Source: Aquabacterium sp. OR-4
GTDB taxonomy: Bacteria; Pseudomonadota; Gammaproteobacteria; Burkholderiales; Burkholderiaceae_C
Direction: 5' to 3'
NCBI RefSeq assembly: GCF_025290835.2
Contig: NZ_JAOCQD020000004.1
Coordinates: 1 to 64,000 of the forward strand
DNA length: 64,000 bases
Within the stretch, counting starts at the first letter, position 1. Every line of letters begins with the position of its first letter. Position numbers and translations under genes: made by a program. Below the pieces are notes generated by a model that searched no databases, was not told the origin of the DNA, and was given only the letters and a program-made list of their open reading frames with translations. Shown piece after piece: positions 16,795-25,276 of this stretch.

Positions 16795-17691
16795 TCAGCC
16801 GGCCGCGGGCTGCGCTGCCAGCACCTCGCGCAGCCGGTCGATGAAGGCACGGGTCTGCAGCGGCAGCAGGCGCCGGCCCTGGGTCACCGCCCAGACCGTG
16901 GCGGTGGGCAGCTGCCATTGCGGCAGCACGCATTGCTGCACGAAGGGCGCCGCAAAGCGTTCCGACATGCCGGCAATGCCGACGCCGGCCACCGCCAGGC
17001 CGCTGTTCAGCGAGATCGAGTTTGCGGCCACCGGACCCTGCGGCTGTAGCGCCACGGTGGTGTCACCCTGGGTCAGCTGCCAGCCCTGGGGCTGGCCATC
17101 GCTGCCGATCAGCGTCAGCGCGACATGCGACGTCAGGTCCTGCGGGCCGGCGGGTGCGCCATGTCGCGCCAGATAGGCCGGGCTGGCGTACAGGCCGTGG
17201 CGCAACTCGGCCAGCGGCCGTGCGACCAGCGCGGAGTCATCAGGCAACTGCCGCGCAATGCGCACCGCCAGATCGTAGCGGCCCGACAGCAGGTCGACGC
17301 GGTGCGGCGACAGGTCCAGCTCCAGCCGCACCATGGGGTAGCGCGCCACGTAGTCCTGCAGCAGGGGCAGCAGCGACAGCTCCTGGAACTCGGGCGGCAG
17401 CGACACGCGCAGCGGCCCGACGGGTGTGAGCTGCCGGTGCTGCGCCAGGTCGGTCACCTGGGTCAGTTCCTCCAGCAGGCGTTGGCCATGCCGCAGGATG
17501 CCGTCGCCGAACGGCGTGAGGCTGAGCGAGCGCGTGCCGCGCGTGAGCAGGCGCTGGCCCAGCGCCGACTCCAGCGCGGCGATGCGGCGCGACACCGTGG
17601 ACTTGGGCAGACCATGGCGCCGCCCGGCCGCGGTGAAGCTGCCCGCGGCGGCCACCTCGGCAAACAGGATCAGGTTGTCTGCGGTCAACAT
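16795..17691 (-). CDS. LysR-family regulator next to a DoxX gene
   Basis: A 298-residue LysR regulator. ATG 17691 (MLTADNLILFAEVAAAGSF) is the natural LysR start; the reading frame extends further upstream but that part is not conserved. The helix-turn-helix contains RHGLPKSTVSRRIAALESALG, and the effector domain starts near residue 90 (LRVSLPPEFQELS). It is divergent from the DoxX gene across 163 bp, which contain a perfect 7-bp inverted repeat (17739-17757). It likely regulates doxX. It is convergent with, and close to, the hydrolase gene before it. It interrupts the LacI-controlled locus and may be unrelated to it. Confidence 0.88.
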   Translation of the reverse strand: MLTADNLILFAEVAAAGSFTAAGRRHGLPKSTVSRRIAALESALGQRLLTRGTRSLSLTPFGDGILRHGQRLLEELTQVTDLAQHRQLTPVGPLRVSLPPEFQELSLLPLLQDYVARYPMVRLELDLSPHRVDLLSGRYDLAVRIARQLPDDSALVARPLAELRHGLYASPAYLARHGAPAGPQDLTSHVALTLIGSDGQPQGWQLTQGDTTVALQPQGPVAANSISLNSGLAVAGVGIAGMSERFAAPFVQQCVLPQWQLPTATVWAVTQGRRLLPLQTRAFIDRLREVLAAQPAAG

Positions 17692-17738
17692 CTGGCGACT
17701 CTTTGTGTTCCAGAAACGCAACCATGCTACCCGCCGAA

Positions 17739-17757
17739 GCCGGCTAATCAAGCCGGC
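17739..17757. promoter_or_regulatory. Inverted repeat between LysR and DoxX genes
   Basis: GCCGGCT-aatca-AGCCGGC is a perfect 7-bp inverted repeat with a 5-base AT-rich spacer in the divergent intergenic region, about 50 bases from the LysR start. Its size and position fit a LysR recognition site; binding is inferred. Confidence 0.45.
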
Positions 17758-17854
17758 CCCCGCTGCCTAGACTGGCGCTGCCGATCCGGGATCGCGGCGC
17801 CACACGGCGGCGGATTCCCAGGCGGCTCTCGCAACTTTTGACGGGTTGACCATC

Positions 17855-18289
17855 ATGCTGGGACTCACCAGACAAGACTTCGCCATCCGGGCCAGCGCAT
17901 TCGATCTGACCCAACCGTGGAACCTTCTGCGCCTGATCGCCGGCGCCTTCATGCTGCCCCATGTGGCCGGCAAGTTCGTGGCGGGCGGCCTGTCGCCGGG
18001 GGTGGTGGGGTTCTTCACCAAGGCCGGCTTCCAGCCCGCCGAAGCCTGGGTGGTCCTGGCCGCCCTGGTGGAGGCGGGCACCGGCCTGGCCCTGATCCTG
18101 GGCCTTTGCACGCGCTTTGCCGCGCTGGGGGCGGCCGGAGCCCTGGCGGTGGCGGTGTATGCGCTGTACGCCATCAAGGGCTTTGCCTGGCTGTGGAACC
18201 TGGGCGGCTTTGAATACCCGGTGTTCTGGGCCTTGGTCTGCGTGGCCATCGCGATGAACGGGTTCCGCGAGCGCGCCGCAGCGGCCTGA
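17855..18289 (+). CDS. DoxX-family membrane protein
   Basis: A 144-residue inner-membrane protein of the DoxX family with four predicted membrane spans: LLRLIAGAFMLPHVAGKFV, a central WVVLAALVEAGTGLALILGL, AALGAAGALAVAVYALYA and YPVFWALVCVAIAMNG. The conserved early P-H-V-A-G-K-F segment is typical. ATG 17855 is preferred over a TTG nine bases upstream. The role of such proteins is poorly defined; some work in thiosulfate:quinone reduction or oxidative-stress complexes. It is divergent from a LysR gene that probably controls it. Confidence 0.8.
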   Translation: MLGLTRQDFAIRASAFDLTQPWNLLRLIAGAFMLPHVAGKFVAGGLSPGVVGFFTKAGFQPAEAWVVLAALVEAGTGLALILGLCTRFAALGAAGALAVAVYALYAIKGFAWLWNLGGFEYPVFWALVCVAIAMNGFRERAAAA

Positions 18290-18370
18290 GCGGCGGTTCG
18301 ACGATTTCTCCCGGGGAAAGGGGTCGTCGATCGGGTTTGTCCTGATGCCGGGGCAGGGCATCCCGTCAAA

Positions 18371-18390
18371 AAATGTGACCGGTCACATTT
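18371..18390. promoter_or_regulatory. LacI operator copy 2 before the MFS gene
   Basis: Here the palindrome is extended to a perfect 20 bp, with half-sites AAATGTGACC and GGTCACATTT. It ends 39 bases before the MFS start codon. The core is identical to the copies at 13641 and 21646, so the same LacI protein should bind it. Confidence 0.8.
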
Positions 18391-18429
18391 GACGCCCGTC
18401 GGGGGCAGATCCTCCGAAGGCGAACCCGC

Positions 18430-19692
18430 ATGCCGCAGACCCCGACCGCTCCTTTGCCCCCCAAACCCGACGCCTCCATCGGCTTCACCGCGCTGTATGC
18501 GCTGGCGATGTTCGGCACCTTCCTGGCGCTGTTGACGCCGCCGGTGATGACGCTGGCGCTGCGCGCCGCCGAGGTGGCGCCGGCCAACAAGGAAGCCGTG
18601 CTGTCGTGGGCCCTGGGCCTGGGTGCGCTGGTGTCGCTGCTGGTCAATCCGGTCGCCGGCCAGCTGAGCGACCGCACCACCTCGCGCTGGGGCATGCGGC
18701 GCCCCTGGATCCTGGCCGGCCTGGTGGTGGGCCTGGCGGGCCTTTACCTCATCGCCACCGGCGACGCCACGATGCTGGTGGTGGGCTGGTGCGTCACGCA
18801 GCTGGGCTTCAACTTCCTGATCCCCACGTTGCTGGCCGTGCTGCCCGACCAGGTGCCCGAACGCCAGCATGGCCGCGTCTCGGGCATCCTGAACGCCGGC
18901 TTTCCAGTCGGCGTAGTGGCGGGTGTGTCGGTGGCGCAGGCCGTTGCGCCCGACATGCGCGCCATGTTCATGGTGCCCGGCGTGGTGGCCGTGGTGCTGG
19001 TGGTGCTGTTCATGCTGCGGCTGGATGACCGCCGCCTTTCGCCCGCCGACGTGGCACCGCTTGACTGGAAGGGCTTCCTCGGCGGCTTCTGGATCAGCCC
19101 GCGCGCGGCGCCTGATTTCTGCTGGGCCTGGCTGAGCCGCTTCCTGCTGTTCATGGGTCTGGCCACGCTGATGAGCTACCAGGTGTTCTACCTGCTGGAC
19201 AAGGTGGGCATCGCCCCCGCCGCCGTGCCCGAGACCATGCTCAAGAGCACGCTGGTGTCCACGTTCACCACGGTGATCGGCAGCTTGTTGGGCGGTTGGC
19301 TGTCCGACCGCATCGCCCGGCGCCGTGTCTTCGTGCTGGTCTCGGCGCTGATTTACAGCGTGGGGCTGGCGGTCATCGGCACCACCGCGCAGCTCGAGCC
19401 CTTCCTGTGGGGCATCGCGATCTGCGGCCTGGGGCAGGGCGTCTACCTGGCGGTCGACCTGGCGCTGGTGGCCGAGGTGCTGCCCGACAAGACCGGTGGC
19501 GCGGCCAAGGGCATCGGCATCATCAGCCTGGCCAACAACATCCCGCAATCGCTGGCGCCGGCCATCGCGCCGGTCTTCCTGGCCATCGGTGCGGCCGGCA
19601 TGGCCAAGAACTATGGCGCGCTGTTCTGGGCTGCCGCCATCTTTGCGCTGCTGGGCGCGCTGGCGGCCGTGCCGATCAAGGGCGTGAAGTGA
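18430..19692 (+). CDS. MFS sugar/glycoside transporter
   Basis: A 420-residue major facilitator with 12 likely membrane spans and the SLC45/sugar:cation-like loop QLSDRTTSRWGMRRPWI between spans 2 and 3 near residue 80, repeated in weaker form as GWLSDRIARRRVF near 295. ATG 18430 has GAAGG upstream. It stands behind operator copy 2 and overlaps the carboxylesterase gene by GTGA, so both are made together. In the locus it is the only inner-membrane importer and should carry the glycoside that GH3 and the esterases process. The exact substrate is not known. Confidence 0.87.
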   Translation: MPQTPTAPLPPKPDASIGFTALYALAMFGTFLALLTPPVMTLALRAAEVAPANKEAVLSWALGLGALVSLLVNPVAGQLSDRTTSRWGMRRPWILAGLVVGLAGLYLIATGDATMLVVGWCVTQLGFNFLIPTLLAVLPDQVPERQHGRVSGILNAGFPVGVVAGVSVAQAVAPDMRAMFMVPGVVAVVLVVLFMLRLDDRRLSPADVAPLDWKGFLGGFWISPRAAPDFCWAWLSRFLLFMGLATLMSYQVFYLLDKVGIAPAAVPETMLKSTLVSTFTTVIGSLLGGWLSDRIARRRVFVLVSALIYSVGLAVIGTTAQLEPFLWGIAICGLGQGVYLAVDLALVAEVLPDKTGGAAKGIGIISLANNIPQSLAPAIAPVFLAIGAAGMAKNYGALFWAAAIFALLGALAAVPIKGVK

Positions 19693-21200
19693 CGCTGGGT
19701 GCGCCGCGGGCGATGACCCGCGCCGGTGATGTCGAGGGCCTGCGGCTGGGCGAGGTCGAGGCCTTCCTCGGCATTCCCTATGCCGCAGCCCCGGTCGGTC
19801 CGTTGCGCTGGCGCCCGCCGGCACCCGTGGCGCCTTGGACGGGTGTCCGCGCCGCCACGCAGTACGGGCCCAGCGCCTGGCAGGCCGTGATGCCCGAGGG
19901 CTTCGGGCCATGGACGCGGGAGTACGTGGTCCAGGACGAGGTCAGCGAGGACTGCCTGTACCTGAACGTGTGGACCCCGGCCACGCGCGCGGCCGGCCCC
20001 TGCCCGGTGCTGGTGTGGATTCATGGCGGCGCGTTCTGCCAGGGCTCGGGATCGGTGCCGATCTATGAAGGCCGGGCGCTGGCCGCACAAGGCGTGGTGG
20101 TGGTCACGTTGAACTACCGCCTGGGTGTGCTCGGATTCCTGTCCCACCCGGCGCTGAGCCAGGAAGACCCCGCCCAGGGCGGTGGCAACTTCGGGCTGCA
20201 GGACCAGCTGGCCGCGCTGCGATGGATCCAGGACAACATCGCCGCGTTCGGCGGCAATCCGGGCGCCGTGACGCTGGCCGGCCAATCGGCCGGCGCCTTG
20301 TCGGTGCACATGCTGGTGGCCTCGCCGCGTGCGCGCGGCCTGTTCCACCGCGCCATCGCGCAGAGCGGGCCGCCCACGCTGGCACCCATCCGCAACCGCG
20401 CCGAGGCCGAGGCCGATGGCTGCGCGTTCGTCGACAGCCTGCAGGCCGCGACGCCTGACGCGCTGCGCAGCTGGCCGGTGGCCGCACTCACGCGCACCCT
20501 GGCGCCTGGCCCGCGCTTCATGCCCATGGTCGACGGCGTGCTGCTGCCGGCCTGGCCCCCCCAGCGCAGCCCGCAGCACCTGGGCAGCGATGTGCCGATG
20601 CTGGTGGGCCAGACCGCCGACGAGAACAGCGGCCTCGATCCGGCCTACGCCGGCGACGATGGGACGGCGCTGGACGCCTTGCTGCAACGCCAGGCCGGCA
20701 GCGCTGCGCCGGCGCTCGCCGAGGCCTACCGGCAGGCCTGTGCCGGTGACACGGGCGCGGCCTACCACGCCGCTTCGCGCGATGCCTGGCTGGCTGCGCT
20801 GTGGGACTGGGCATCGCAGCGCCTGGGCCACACGCACAGCCCGGTCTACGCCTATCACTTCGACCATGCACCGCCCGGTCCCGAAACGCAGCGCTACGGC
20901 GCCTTCCATACCGCGGAGGTGCCGTATGTGATGTCCACGCTGCATGCCGCGCCAGATCGGGGCTATTCGTCCGATGACCATGCGCTCAGCGCCTTGGCCT
21001 CACGCTACTGGCTGAACTTCGTCCGGACCGGCAACCCCAACAGCCCCGGAATGCCGCCCTGGCCGGCGCTGGACGACCGCGTGCCCCGCATGCTGCGCAT
21101 CGCGCCAGACCCGACCGTGGAGCCCATGCTGTCCGCAGCATGTCGGCAGATCGTGGACCACCAGCAGCGGGCGCCGACGCTGGTGACGCTGTTGTCATGA
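19689..21200 (+). CDS. Type-B carboxylesterase
   Basis: A serine esterase of the carboxylesterase type-B (acetylcholinesterase-like) family, about 503 residues from GTG 19689 or 495 from ATG 19713. It shows FLGIPYAAAPVGPLRW near residue 27, SEDCLYLNVW (86-95), the oxyanion HGGAF (112-116), GNFGLQDQ (167-174) and the nucleophile GQSAGA (Ser200), plus TADENSG and AFHTAEVPY for the acid and His. No signal peptide precedes the catalytic domain, so it is probably cytoplasmic, unlike most exported members. The GTGA overlap with the MFS stop supports the GTG start. Likely role: removing ester groups from the imported glycoside. Confidence 0.9.
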   Translation: MTLGAPRAMTRAGDVEGLRLGEVEAFLGIPYAAAPVGPLRWRPPAPVAPWTGVRAATQYGPSAWQAVMPEGFGPWTREYVVQDEVSEDCLYLNVWTPATRAAGPCPVLVWIHGGAFCQGSGSVPIYEGRALAAQGVVVVTLNYRLGVLGFLSHPALSQEDPAQGGGNFGLQDQLAALRWIQDNIAAFGGNPGAVTLAGQSAGALSVHMLVASPRARGLFHRAIAQSGPPTLAPIRNRAEAEADGCAFVDSLQAATPDALRSWPVAALTRTLAPGPRFMPMVDGVLLPAWPPQRSPQHLGSDVPMLVGQTADENSGLDPAYAGDDGTALDALLQRQAGSAAPALAEAYRQACAGDTGAAYHAASRDAWLAALWDWASQRLGHTHSPVYAYHFDHAPPGPETQRYGAFHTAEVPYVMSTLHAAPDRGYSSDDHALSALASRYWLNFVRTGNPNSPGMPPWPALDDRVPRMLRIAPDPTVEPMLSAACRQIVDHQQRAPTLVTLLS

Positions 21201-21544
21201 TGCAGTCGCTTCGCCCTGGCGCCGGCCAGGGCAGAAGCTCCTCGCCACCGGCTATGGCCGCCCCGGCTCAAGGGCACCGGTTCAGCAGTGAGGAGCGCCG
21301 CATTTTGCTGACCACACCTGGCATCGGACAGGGCGTGATCGACCGCATCGAGCAGGCGGGAGTTCAATCGGTGCGGCAACTGCACGAGCTTGGCATCGAC
21401 GCCGTCGTCGACCGCATCTGCGACGGCGTTGGCAACCTGGCCTGGCGCAACCGCAAACGTGCGTTGGCACGCGCACTGGCCGCCATCCGCGCGACTGACA
21501 CGGCGGTCTTGCGACACCACCAGCAGTCGGCGCACTCTCGCTGA
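21197..21544 (+). CDS. Small helix-hairpin-helix-like protein, paralogue 1
   Basis: A 115-residue protein I do not recognise. After a variable N-terminus of about 35 residues it has a conserved core: HRFSSEERRILLTTPGIG, GVIDRIEQAGVQSVRQLHE, GIDAVVDRICDGVG, then WRNRKRALARALA. The G-I-G-x-x-V-I-D-R-I-E-x-A-G pattern looks like a helix-hairpin-helix, and the tail is basic, which would suit nucleic-acid binding. A paralogue at 26433-26702 is identical at about 32 of 71 aligned residues (counted by eye). The ATG overlaps the carboxylesterase stop (ATGA), so it is translationally coupled. Function unknown. Confidence 0.75.
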   Translation: MMQSLRPGAGQGRSSSPPAMAAPAQGHRFSSEERRILLTTPGIGQGVIDRIEQAGVQSVRQLHELGIDAVVDRICDGVGNLAWRNRKRALARALAAIRATDTAVLRHHQQSAHSR

Positions 21545-21645
21545 CCGTCGATCGACCGGATGGCGTGGCTGGCCTCGGGGTCCGTGCTGAATGCGCCACA
21601 CCTCACCGGGTTTTCTCCAATGCCCTGCCAAGACGCTGAACTCAA

Positions 21646-21663
21646 AATGTGACCGGTCACATT
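21646..21663. promoter_or_regulatory. LacI operator copy 3 before the TonB receptor gene
   Basis: Third perfect copy of AATGTGACC/GGTCACATT, ending 76 bases before the TonB receptor start codon and 101 bases after the small upstream gene. Its presence gives the receptor its own LacI-controlled promoter. Confidence 0.8.
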
Positions 21664-21739
21664 GGACGGCCTGCCAAGGTCGGCAGTGCGCTCAATTCGT
21701 TCCCTGACTCAAGCAACACAACGCCTGGAGACACCCACC

Positions 21740-23914
21740 ATGAAGAGACCTGTTCTGCACCCCCTGGCCATGGCCATGCTGTCTGCGCTGTCTGCCTATT
21801 CGACAAACAGCGCATACGCACAGGCGGCCCCCGCGGCCAAGGCCGAGCAGGAAGTCATCGTGACGGCGAACAAGGTCAGCCAGTCGGCGCTGAAGGTGGG
21901 GGCCTCGCTGTCGGCCGTGGGCGCCGATGACCTGCGCGAACTGGGCGTGGCCGATGCCAAGGCCCTGACCGACCTGATTCCCAACACCCAGATCAGCCAG
22001 GCGGGCGGCAGCACGGTGGTGGTGAACATCCGTGGCATCGACAACACCAACACCACGCCGGGCGGCGAGCCGGCAGCGGCCTTCCACATCGATGGCATCT
22101 ACTTCGGCAGGATGAATGCCGCCGGCTCCGCCTTCTTCGACATCGAGCGGGTGGAAGTGCTGCGCGGGCCGCAGGGCACGCTGTACGGACGCAACGCCAA
22201 CGCCGGCGTGGTGAACGTGATCACCAAGGCGCCCAACAGCGTGCGCGGCGGCTACGTGTCGGGCGAACTGGGCAACCTGGGCCAGATGCGGTTCGACGGC
22301 GCGTACAACCTTCCGGTCAACGACAGCCTGGCCCTGCGCATGGCGTTCTCGTCGAACCGGCGCGATGGCTACTCGCAGACCAAGACCGCCACCAACGGTT
22401 TCGGCGAGAACCGGGACAACGTCCACACCGATTCGCTGCGCCTGCAGGCCCTGGCGAAGTTCTCACCGCAGACCACGCTGCACCTGTCCTACGACTTCAG
22501 TGCCAACAAGGGTTCTGGTCCGAACTACTACGACCTGACCAGCGGCGTCATCCCAACCCGCAAACTGGTTGACACCACCAATTCGCTGGAGGGCAAGTTC
22601 AACGACCAGTCGTATGGTTGGAAGGCAGAACTCAAGACCGACCTGGGCTTTGCCAACCTGACCTACATCTACGGCGACCGCAGCTTCAAGCAGCGTGAGG
22701 ACTATTCGGTTTCGGCACTGGCGCTGCTCGCGGATGCCGATGTGCACCAGACCTCGCATGAGCTGCGCCTTGCATCGCGCGACAACGGCCCGCTGCAGTG
22801 GGTGGGGGGATTGTTCGCGTACAACGAGAAGACCACGAACCTGGTGCTCGATGGCGTGGTGCCAGCGCCCGGCCCATTGACTGCAGCCCAGTGCGGCGGC
22901 TTGCCAAGCTGCTACGGCATCCTCAGGTATACCGATGGCCTGCTCGAGAACGATTCGAAGGCCGTGTTCGGCCAGATCACCTACAGCCTGGACAGCCAGA
23001 ACCGGCTGATCGCCGGCGCGCGCACCACCTCCGACAGAAAGCTGCGAAGCAGCGGCCAGCAGTTCTTCAGCTCGGACGGCACCTTCGATCCCGCCACCGG
23101 CTTCATCACCCCGCTGTATGGCGAGGGCAAGTGGAAGAGCCCCACCTACCGTCTGGGCTATGAACGCGACCTGGCGACGAACCAGATGTTCTACGCCAGC
23201 GTCTCCACGGGCTTCAAGGCCGGCGGATTCAACGATGGCGACACCCGGACCCAGCCCGAGTTCATCTACCGGCCCGAGAAGATCAACTCCTACGAAATGG
23301 GCGTCAACGGCAAGTTCCTGAACAATGCGCTGCAGTTGACGTCCTCGCTGTTCCACTACAAGTACAGCGAAATGCAACGCACGGGCATCGTGAACAACTC
23401 TGCCGTCACGGTGAACACCGGCCGCGCCAGCGTCAGCGGCCTGGAGGCCACCGCGCGGTACCGCATCAGTCCCGTCGGACGTGTGGATCTGAGCCTGGGC
23501 TTGCTGGATGCCAAGTACAGCGACTTCCACACGCCGAACGGCGCCGACTTCTCCGGCCGCAGCATGGACAAGTCGCCGCAGTTCACCTTGAACCTGGGCT
23601 ACACCCACCACTGGGATCTGGCGTCCGGCGCACGGCTGACAGGCTATGTGGGCACCAAGTACTCGTCGGCCTACAACCTCACCGACGTGGGCACGGCAAC
23701 GGCTGCACCCATCGTGTTCCGCCAGCAGTCGTTCACGAAGTCGAATCTGTCCATCATGTACACCAGTCCGAGTGATGCCTTCGACGTGCAGGTCTATGTG
23801 AAGAACCTGGAGAACACCTCGCAGCTGATGGGCACCACCAGCCTGGCCGGCACCAACTATGGCTACATGAGCGAGCCGCGCACCTTCGGCGTTCGATCGA
23901 CCTTCCGCTTCTGA
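21740..23914 (+). CDS. TonB-dependent outer-membrane receptor
   Basis: A 724-residue receptor with signal peptide (residues 1 to about 31, ending NSAYAQA), a TonB-box-like QEVIVTANK near residue 41, the plug domain (ALTDLIPNTQISQAGG, VEVLRGPQGTLYGRNANAGV) and a 22-strand barrel ending in the aromatic residue of STFRF. ATG 21740 is preferred because a GGAG lies upstream and a signal peptide follows; the frame extends 26 residues further but without such features. It follows operator copy 3. It should import the glycoside or ester substrate of the locus across the outer membrane. Receptors of this shape serve many ligands, so substrate is inferred from neighbours. Confidence 0.93.
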   Translation: MKRPVLHPLAMAMLSALSAYSTNSAYAQAAPAAKAEQEVIVTANKVSQSALKVGASLSAVGADDLRELGVADAKALTDLIPNTQISQAGGSTVVVNIRGIDNTNTTPGGEPAAAFHIDGIYFGRMNAAGSAFFDIERVEVLRGPQGTLYGRNANAGVVNVITKAPNSVRGGYVSGELGNLGQMRFDGAYNLPVNDSLALRMAFSSNRRDGYSQTKTATNGFGENRDNVHTDSLRLQALAKFSPQTTLHLSYDFSANKGSGPNYYDLTSGVIPTRKLVDTTNSLEGKFNDQSYGWKAELKTDLGFANLTYIYGDRSFKQREDYSVSALALLADADVHQTSHELRLASRDNGPLQWVGGLFAYNEKTTNLVLDGVVPAPGPLTAAQCGGLPSCYGILRYTDGLLENDSKAVFGQITYSLDSQNRLIAGARTTSDRKLRSSGQQFFSSDGTFDPATGFITPLYGEGKWKSPTYRLGYERDLATNQMFYASVSTGFKAGGFNDGDTRTQPEFIYRPEKINSYEMGVNGKFLNNALQLTSSLFHYKYSEMQRTGIVNNSAVTVNTGRASVSGLEATARYRISPVGRVDLSLGLLDAKYSDFHTPNGADFSGRSMDKSPQFTLNLGYTHHWDLASGARLTGYVGTKYSSAYNLTDVGTATAAPIVFRQQSFTKSNLSIMYTSPSDAFDVQVYVKNLENTSQLMGTTSLAGTNYGYMSEPRTFGVRSTFRF

Positions 23915-23920
23915 TCCCGC

Positions 23921-23946
23921 ACCGGGTGGCCCGCCGGCCACCCGGT
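23921..23946 (+). terminator. Hairpin after the TonB receptor gene
   Basis: An 11-bp perfect stem (ACCGGGTGGCC with GGCCACCCGGT) and a 4-base loop begin seven bases after the receptor stop. No T-run follows, so it may be a weak terminator or an mRNA-stabilising hairpin. Confidence 0.5.
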
Positions 23947-23998
23947 CAGCGACGGCCCAGGTATCGGCCTGCGCGCCATCATGTTGAAAGGCCCTCCG

Positions 23999-25228
23999 AT
24001 GCCGCGTACTGCGATGTGGTTTTCCCTGTGCCTGGCGGCCTGCCTGACGTCGGTGCCCTGCGCCGCGGCAGACTCATTTGCAGTCACGCTGGACCCGGCG
24101 CAGAACGGCCGGTACACGGTGGATCCGGCGGTGCCGGCGAACGGCAGGCTGCCTGCTGGCACCGTGCTGACCGTCACCGCGCAGCCGAATGCGGGTTATG
24201 CCTTGGATTCCGGCTACTACGCCGTCCCCGGTCGCTGGGGCGTCTCGTACCACGAGTCGATGACGCCACGCTTCAAGGTCACTGTCACCCAGGACATGCG
24301 CATCGGTGCGTCCTTCATCCGCCAGTCCGAGCTGGCGCATGTGGTGGTGAGGCAGGACATCGTCTATGCCAAACCCGGCGTGAAGCCGCTGAAGTACGAC
24401 GTCTTCACACCGAAGGGCGCCAAGGGACCGCTGCCGATCGTGGTCATCATCCACGGCGGTGGTTGGGTCAGCAACGATGAAAACATCATGCGAGGCCTGG
24501 CCCGTGAGCTGACCCGGGGCGCTGAATTCGTGGTGGCGAGCATCGACTATCGATGGGCGGGCAAGGCGGACGGCGACGCCACAGGCAACTCGATGGCCAA
24601 CCTCGTCGAAGATGTCTACGGCGCCATCGCCCACATCATGGCCCATGCCAGCACCTATGGCGGCGATGCCTCGCGCATCGTGCTGACGGGCGACAGTGCC
24701 GGCGGCCACCTGGCCGCCGTGGCATCGCTGATGGTGGACAGGATCGGCGACGGTGGCTTTGGCCGGACGGCGGGTGTCTTCGAGTTCAAGCCCAGCTACC
24801 TGCCGAAGGGCAAAGCATCCGCCGATGTCCGCGCGGAGATGTCGCAGGCCATCAAGGGGGCGGCCCCCAGTTACGGTGTGTTCGGTGGCCCGCTTCTGAG
24901 TCATCACTCCGACGACCCGGCGGCTGATGACGGCTGGAAGGCGGCGATCGAGCCCATCCGGCACATTCCACCCGCCACGGTGCGTGCCGTGCCGCAGTAC
25001 CTGACGCGCGGCACCGAGGATCCGGTGATCACCGACGCCATGTGCAAGGCGTTTGTCGAGGGCTTGGTGGCTGTGGGCCAGCGGGCAGAGTACGTGCAGA
25101 TCGGCGGGGCCAACCACGCGTTCTTCGACTGGAGCCCCGACGCCAGCCGGCAGGCCACCTTCAAGCGGCACGGCGTTTACCACGCGGCGAGGATGAAGGC
25201 GTTCTTCGCGTCGGTGGTGAACCCGTGA
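23999..25228 (+). CDS. Secreted alpha/beta-hydrolase with N-terminal InlB-repeat-like domain
   Basis: An exported esterase of about 409 residues. A signal peptide spans 1-24 (FSLCLAACLTSVPCAAA). Residues about 26-105 form a small beta domain with AGTVLTVTAQPNAGYALDSG, like the divergent InlB B-repeat. The hydrolase domain has IIHGGGW (oxyanion, 151-156), GDSAGGHLA (Ser233), a late DPVITDAMC acid region and GGANHAFFDW with the His. The first ATG is at 23981, but ATG 23999 has AAAGG at good spacing and starts the signal peptide. It follows the TonB gene after the hairpin. It is likely to deacylate the substrate in the periplasm or outside. Confidence 0.85.
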   Translation: MPRTAMWFSLCLAACLTSVPCAAADSFAVTLDPAQNGRYTVDPAVPANGRLPAGTVLTVTAQPNAGYALDSGYYAVPGRWGVSYHESMTPRFKVTVTQDMRIGASFIRQSELAHVVVRQDIVYAKPGVKPLKYDVFTPKGAKGPLPIVVIIHGGGWVSNDENIMRGLARELTRGAEFVVASIDYRWAGKADGDATGNSMANLVEDVYGAIAHIMAHASTYGGDASRIVLTGDSAGGHLAAVASLMVDRIGDGGFGRTAGVFEFKPSYLPKGKASADVRAEMSQAIKGAAPSYGVFGGPLLSHHSDDPAADDGWKAAIEPIRHIPPATVRAVPQYLTRGTEDPVITDAMCKAFVEGLVAVGQRAEYVQIGGANHAFFDWSPDASRQATFKRHGVYHAARMKAFFASVVNP

Positions 25229-25276
25229 CGACCGCTGCGTGGCGATGCCGCGTGTGCCCGGTGCCGCGCGTTCCCT

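Noticed and set aside
18300..18331. CGACGA...TCGTCG hairpin after doxX as a terminator
   Set aside because: The stem is six bases with a 20-base loop and no T-run, too weak to call.
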